A stretch of DNA of 8,975 nucleotides from JABCPE02 sp963520725 (lineage in GTDB: Bacteria; Bacteroidota; Bacteroidia; Flavobacteriales; Weeksellaceae), in assembly GCA_963520725.1 (NCBI GenBank), contig CAUQSG010000066.1:1-8975 (forward strand), written 5' to 3'. Shown piece by piece: positions 6,096-8,975 of this stretch. Below the pieces are notes generated by a model, which had not been told where the DNA came from, did no database searches, and worked only from the letters and a program-made list of their open reading frames with translations. The position numbers were made by a program, and so were the translations under genes. Each line of letters opens with the position of its first letter. Within the stretch, counting starts at the first letter, position 1.

Positions 6096-6121
6096 AGGCT
6101 GTCCTACGGGATGGCTTTTTT
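6096..6121 (+). terminator. Intrinsic terminator after the lipoprotein gene
   Basis: AGGCTGTCC at 6096-6104 pairs with GGATGGCTT at 6109-6117 around a TACG loop. The nine pairs include three G-U pairs, which function only in the plus-strand RNA. A T-run follows through 6121. It lies 20 bases after the stop at 6075. Confidence 0.75.
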
Positions 6122-6160
6122 ATTGATAAAACTCATCTTTCTATTTTGGTGGAAAATGTG

Positions 6161-6168
6161 TACATTCG
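6161..6168 (+). promoter_or_regulatory. Possible -7 element of the 6181 gene
   Basis: TACATTCG matches TAnnTTTG at all but one position. It ends 12 bases before the ATG at 6181, giving a very short leader. The TTTTGG at 6144-6149 is only about 12 bases upstream, too close for a usual -33. The call is weak. Confidence 0.3.
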
Positions 6169-6180
6169 CAAGAAAAAATT

Positions 6181-7716
6181 ATGCGAAAAATTTTATTTAC
6201 ATTCTTGATTTTCTGCGGTGTTTTCACTGCTTTTTCACAATCACGGGATTTATTTGCTTTAGCCAAAGGAAATTATCTTGGACTCAATGCACTATTTGAC
6301 CAAGATGAAAATCTCTATGGATATGTGGCGATCTACGGCTATGGCAAGTCTGGTGATAAAACGAAAAAATTTGAATATGTCTTTTTGGATAAAAACCTAA
6401 ATCCAGTTTCTAACAAAGAGTTTGAAGGAGATATCACGGCGGCAAACTATTTCGGAGCAATTGATTTTAGAGGAAATTTGGTTCTTTATCCAAGAGCTGA
6501 TTATGATGCAGTAAAGGGAAGGGACTTCTTCTATCCGCGCACAATGGAGGTGAATCTAAAGGATAACACCATCAAACAAAAAGTATATTACGAATATGAG
6601 AATAATGCTTTCAAAGAAGTAACAGAGCCAGAAAATGTACGAAACCAAAGAAAAGAAGAAAGAAAAGAGCGAAGAGAAAAAGGATTTCTTTATGTATCTA
6701 GTGTTTATGAAATAAAAGAAGGTGGTTTCATCGTTATGGAATATGATGACTACGAAACTTATGGCAAAAATCATAGCTTAAAAAGATACGATGACAATAA
6801 AAAACTGCTTTGGGAATACAAGTATAATACGGATGGAACTGAAAGAAAATATGAAGCCATCAGAATTATTGAAAAAGATGATAAACATATCTACACTATT
6901 CTAAAAGTAAAGAACAAGAAGGAATTTTCTTATTTCTTCCAAGTGCTGGACATTAAGACAGGAAATATAAAAGCCAAAACACCGATTACAGGCTTGAATG
7001 AACAGACTATGGATGAAATTACTTCTCTATATTCCAGTGGAAGATTGGTGGATAATGATAAAACATTTGATGATAAAATAATCATCTCTGGAAGGTTTTA
7101 TGAAAAGGAAAAAGCGCTATTGTCTGTGGGATTGACAAGGCTTGTTTTAGATAAACGAACCTTTGGAGTAGATGTTAAAAACATTTATTTCATAGACTTT
7201 AAGCCATTTATACAAAAAATCAATAAATTCAGCCATGTCGGAATGGGATATTATCTTTTGGAAAGAGATTTCTTCTTCCTAAAAGACGGCAGTGTAGGGA
7301 TTTTATTTGAAAAATGGAGACCAGAGGGGGCTTATTCTGCTTCAGCGACGAAAGACATGGTGTATGCCTTTACAGATAAGGATTTTAAGCTGAAAGAAGT
7401 GAGAGTTTTTGAAAAAGATAAAACCAAATGGAGCATAAATGCCGATTATCTTTTCTCTCAATATCTAAACGCCGGCAAAGATGTGGCGTTTTTCTTCAGA
7501 GATTTTAAAAAAGATAAAGAAACGAAGGAAAAGAACTGGAATTTGTACATCAATACGCTTATCGATGGTAAATTCAATCAAGAGAATGTAAAAATCTCCG
7601 AGAAAGACAATTATTTTGTAGTGCCTTACATTGGGAAAGAGGGCTATATTCTCCTCCGTGAATACAATGAGAAAGAAAAATTCAATAAAATCCGTTTGGA
7701 GAGATTAAATTTTTAA
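6181..7716 (+). CDS. Large secreted protein of unknown function
   Basis: Protein of 511 residues with a clear Sec signal peptide: Arg2-Lys3, a hydrophobic core (4-16) and a probable cleavage in AFS-QS, after Ser19. No lipobox cysteine and no C-terminal sorting domain are evident. The mature part is rich in Lys, Glu, Asp, Tyr and Phe and alternates short hydrophobic strands with turns such as 'DKNLNPVSNKE', 'YDDNKKLLWEY' and 'DIKTGNIKAKTP', which suggests a mostly beta, possibly propeller-like fold (inference). A strongly charged, probably helical insert lies at 154-168 (RNQRKEERKERREKG). No catalytic motif is recognisable. It resembles Bacteroidota-only uncharacterised secreted proteins; I cannot assign a named family with certainty. 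It has its own terminator and lies alone between unrelated genes. The ATG at 6181 is chosen because it leads directly into the signal peptide. Confidence 0.88.
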   Translation: MRKILFTFLIFCGVFTAFSQSRDLFALAKGNYLGLNALFDQDENLYGYVAIYGYGKSGDKTKKFEYVFLDKNLNPVSNKEFEGDITAANYFGAIDFRGNLVLYPRADYDAVKGRDFFYPRTMEVNLKDNTIKQKVYYEYENNAFKEVTEPENVRNQRKEERKERREKGFLYVSSVYEIKEGGFIVMEYDDYETYGKNHSLKRYDDNKKLLWEYKYNTDGTERKYEAIRIIEKDDKHIYTILKVKNKKEFSYFFQVLDIKTGNIKAKTPITGLNEQTMDEITSLYSSGRLVDNDKTFDDKIIISGRFYEKEKALLSVGLTRLVLDKRTFGVDVKNIYFIDFKPFIQKINKFSHVGMGYYLLERDFFFLKDGSVGILFEKWRPEGAYSASATKDMVYAFTDKDFKLKEVRVFEKDKTKWSINADYLFSQYLNAGKDVAFFFRDFKKDKETKEKNWNLYINTLIDGKFNQENVKISEKDNYFVVPYIGKEGYILLREYNEKEKFNKIRLERLNF

Positions 7717-7718
7717 CT

Positions 7719-7750
7719 AAAAAAAGGGGCTTCTAAGAAGCTCCTTTTTT
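7719..7750. terminator. Terminator shared by two convergent genes
   Basis: GGGGCTTC at 7726-7733 pairs with GAAGCTCC at 7737-7744 around a three-base loop. An A-run (7719-7725) lies on one side and a T-run (7745-7750) on the other, so it can act in both directions. One G-U pair in the plus-strand RNA becomes a C-A mismatch on the minus strand, so it is stronger for the 6181 gene. The minus-strand gene's TAG stop (7735-7733) lies at the loop. Confidence 0.85.
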
Positions 7751-8975
7751 ATTATAATAATCTGCAATATTCTTGATTTCTGCTAAATTTAGATTCCACA
7801 TAAAACTCAAAAACTGCTGATAGCTTTCGCTCTGTTCTTTGGGTTCTATTCTGTCCAGATAGCGGTTTAGGTTGTAATTTTTTCGTGCAGTGTAGATTTT
7901 ATCAAACAATTTCCCAAGCCATTCGTGATAGTAGTTTTCCTCCTCTTTGTCCTGTAAAAACTGCATAGCAGCGTAGATTCCTCGCCCATATTGTTCGGAA
8001 TACCATAGGTTGGGCAGGACTTCCATTCGGGCAGTATTTTTGAGTTTGGCAAATTCTTCATCGCCCTTTTTTGCTTCTTTTTTGTTTTTAAGTTCAGCGA
8101 ATTGTTTTGTGATAAATTCCATCCTTTGGGCTAATTCAGGGTGCGTGGAGAGAGAATCTTTGTTTAATTTTACTTTGTAATGGTCGTAATTATAATTCCC
8201 AAAATCTTCCTTTGTCATCCAGCTGTCTTTGAAGGGCTGGCTGGGCAGGTTGTAGAGTTTTTTGTAAGTTTCTATTTTTAGTTCTCGCGGCGAAATCGTG
8301 TCATATTTGCTGAGGTTGCTCAGAGTGTTGTAGAATTCGGTGTTTTCGTAGTCAGAATTTCGGAAAAGGACATATCCCAGCGAGTCGGCTTCTACTTCTC
8401 TTTTTCGTTTGATTCCGCGCTTTTTGTAGAGATTATCTTTTACGATATCAAAGGCTTTTTTGGATTTATTTACCGATACTTTTTTCAGGTTTTCCATTAT
8501 GGAGCGGCTGTCTTTGTCCTCATTGATTTCATTGACCAAAGATTTCAGCGTGTGGTCTAGTAAGTAATGGGCAAGTTCGTGGCTGAGGACGCTCGCTACT
8601 TGCGCTTCATTGTCCAGCACATTAAAAAGTCCCATATTTACCACGAAAGTCCCATCAGCAAGGCAATAGGCGTTCGGAGTGTTGTTTTTGGCAACCAAAA
8701 TGTTCAGATTGTCTGGGATTTGTGGATTTTTCTTTTTTAGGTTTAATAGGATTTTTTCCAGCTTAATTTTAAAATTAGAATTAAAGGAATAGTCCTTGTC
8801 TTTAATCTCTTTCTCAAAATCTTTGTAAAACTCTCGGTAGAATTTTTCCAGTTCTTTTCCCGTTTTTCCTGTGTATCTGGATTTTAGGGATTTTATCAGG
8901 GCTTCGTTTTTGGTTTTCAGCTGGTTTAGAAATTCTTTTCTCTGCGCATAGTCTGCCGTGTCTATCGGTTTATAT
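7733..8975 (-). CDS. M48-family zinc metallopeptidase, 5' end missing
   Basis: Zinc-dependent peptidase of family M48. The apparent TTG start at 8698 is internal: translating on to the right edge gives 92 more codons with no stop, so 413 residues are visible and the start lies outside the window. The added part is Lys/Glu-rich (for example DAQRKEFLNQLKTKNEAL near the edge) and helical, with no signal peptide seen yet. The core begins LVAKNNTPNAYCLADG and VVNMGLF, then SHELAHYLLDH gives the HExxH zinc site (codons at 8581-8567). REVEADSLGY supplies the third ligand, Glu of ExxxD (8398-8384). The C-terminal third is helical without clear motifs. Relatives in Bacteroidota are usually secreted or periplasmic and linked to envelope protein quality control; the location of this one cannot be judged without the N-terminus. 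The gene ends KKGAS within the shared terminator hairpin. Confidence 0.92.
   Translation of the reverse strand, partial: YKPIDTADYAQRKEFLNQLKTKNEALIKSLKSRYTGKTGKELEKFYREFYKDFEKEIKDKDYSFNSNFKIKLEKILLNLKKKNPQIPDNLNILVAKNNTPNAYCLADGTFVVNMGLFNVLDNEAQVASVLSHELAHYLLDHTLKSLVNEINEDKDSRSIMENLKKVSVNKSKKAFDIVKDNLYKKRGIKRKREVEADSLGYVLFRNSDYENTEFYNTLSNLSKYDTISPRELKIETYKKLYNLPSQPFKDSWMTKEDFGNYNYDHYKVKLNKDSLSTHPELAQRMEFITKQFAELKNKKEAKKGDEEFAKLKNTARMEVLPNLWYSEQYGRGIYAAMQFLQDKEEENYYHEWLGKLFDKIYTARKNYNLNRYLDRIEPKEQSESYQQFLSFMWNLNLAEIKNIADYYNKKGAS

Noticed and set aside
6111..6299. 62-codon plus-strand frame with hydrophobic content
   Set aside because: It starts inside the terminator hairpin and overlaps the signal peptide region of the 6181 gene in another frame, so it is not a credible gene.
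6556..6774. Minus-strand frame rich in Phe and Ile
   Set aside because: The composition is the reverse complement of the Lys/Glu-rich segment of the secreted protein and is expected by chance.
7867..8061. Minus-strand 64-codon frame inside the M48 gene
   Set aside because: Out-of-frame shadow of the peptidase on the same strand.
8698..8698. TTG at 8698 as start of the M48 peptidase
   Set aside because: The frame stays open for 92 further codons to the window edge, and starting here would cut into the conserved core.
1..8975. Undescribed defence, mobile or multi-gene system
   Set aside because: No transposase, integrase, nuclease, toxin-antitoxin pair, CRISPR repeat, tRNA or long direct repeat was found on reading both strands; the genes are mostly housekeeping families or conserved hypotheticals.

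Overview
The window looks like ordinary chromosomal DNA from a low-GC member of the Bacteroidota, most likely class Flavobacteriia and perhaps the Weeksellaceae. The base composition is AT-rich by eye. Start codons lack clear Shine-Dalgarno sequences. Several upstream regions carry the TAnnTTTG-type -7 element typical of this phylum. The gene families (Flavobacteriia-type HEKIH protein, DUF4136-type lipoprotein, large secreted protein without recognisable homologues) also fit. The family and genus are inference.

Layout, left to right. (1) 1-647: 3' part of lgt, the lipoprotein diacylglyceryl transferase, followed by an AT-rich hairpin with a T-run. (2) 700-1476: a YbfF-type alpha/beta-hydrolase. 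(3) 1545-3656: a tightly spaced pair, a Sad/GabD-type succinate-semialdehyde dehydrogenase and a short-chain dehydrogenase, behind a promoter that coincides with a long inverted repeat and ahead of a strong terminator. (4) 3730-4302: a stand-alone TrpG/PabA glutamine amidotransferase whose best -7 element lies inside the preceding terminator hairpin. (5) 4310-5113, minus strand: a ZupT-type ZIP metal transporter with a TTG start. (6) 5168-5497, minus strand: a small membrane-associated HEKIH protein. (7) 5545-6075: a DUF4136-like lipoprotein, ended by a hairpin terminator. (8) 6181-7716: a large secreted protein of unknown function. (9) 7733-8975, minus strand: most of an M48 zinc metallopeptidase, running off the right edge.

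The genes do not form one pathway. The only operon with real support is the dehydrogenase pair. lgt and the DUF4136-like lipoprotein are linked only in that Lgt would modify that lipoprotein. Convergent gene ends are very compact (7 bp at 4303-4309, 16 bp at 7717-7732), and one terminator hairpin overlaps a stop codon. There is no tRNA, rRNA, insertion sequence, CRISPR array, phage gene or recognisable defence system. I did not find a new multi-gene system. The points most worth a second look are the promoter inside a terminator, the operator-like repeat at the dehydrogenase promoter, and the small HEKIH protein.
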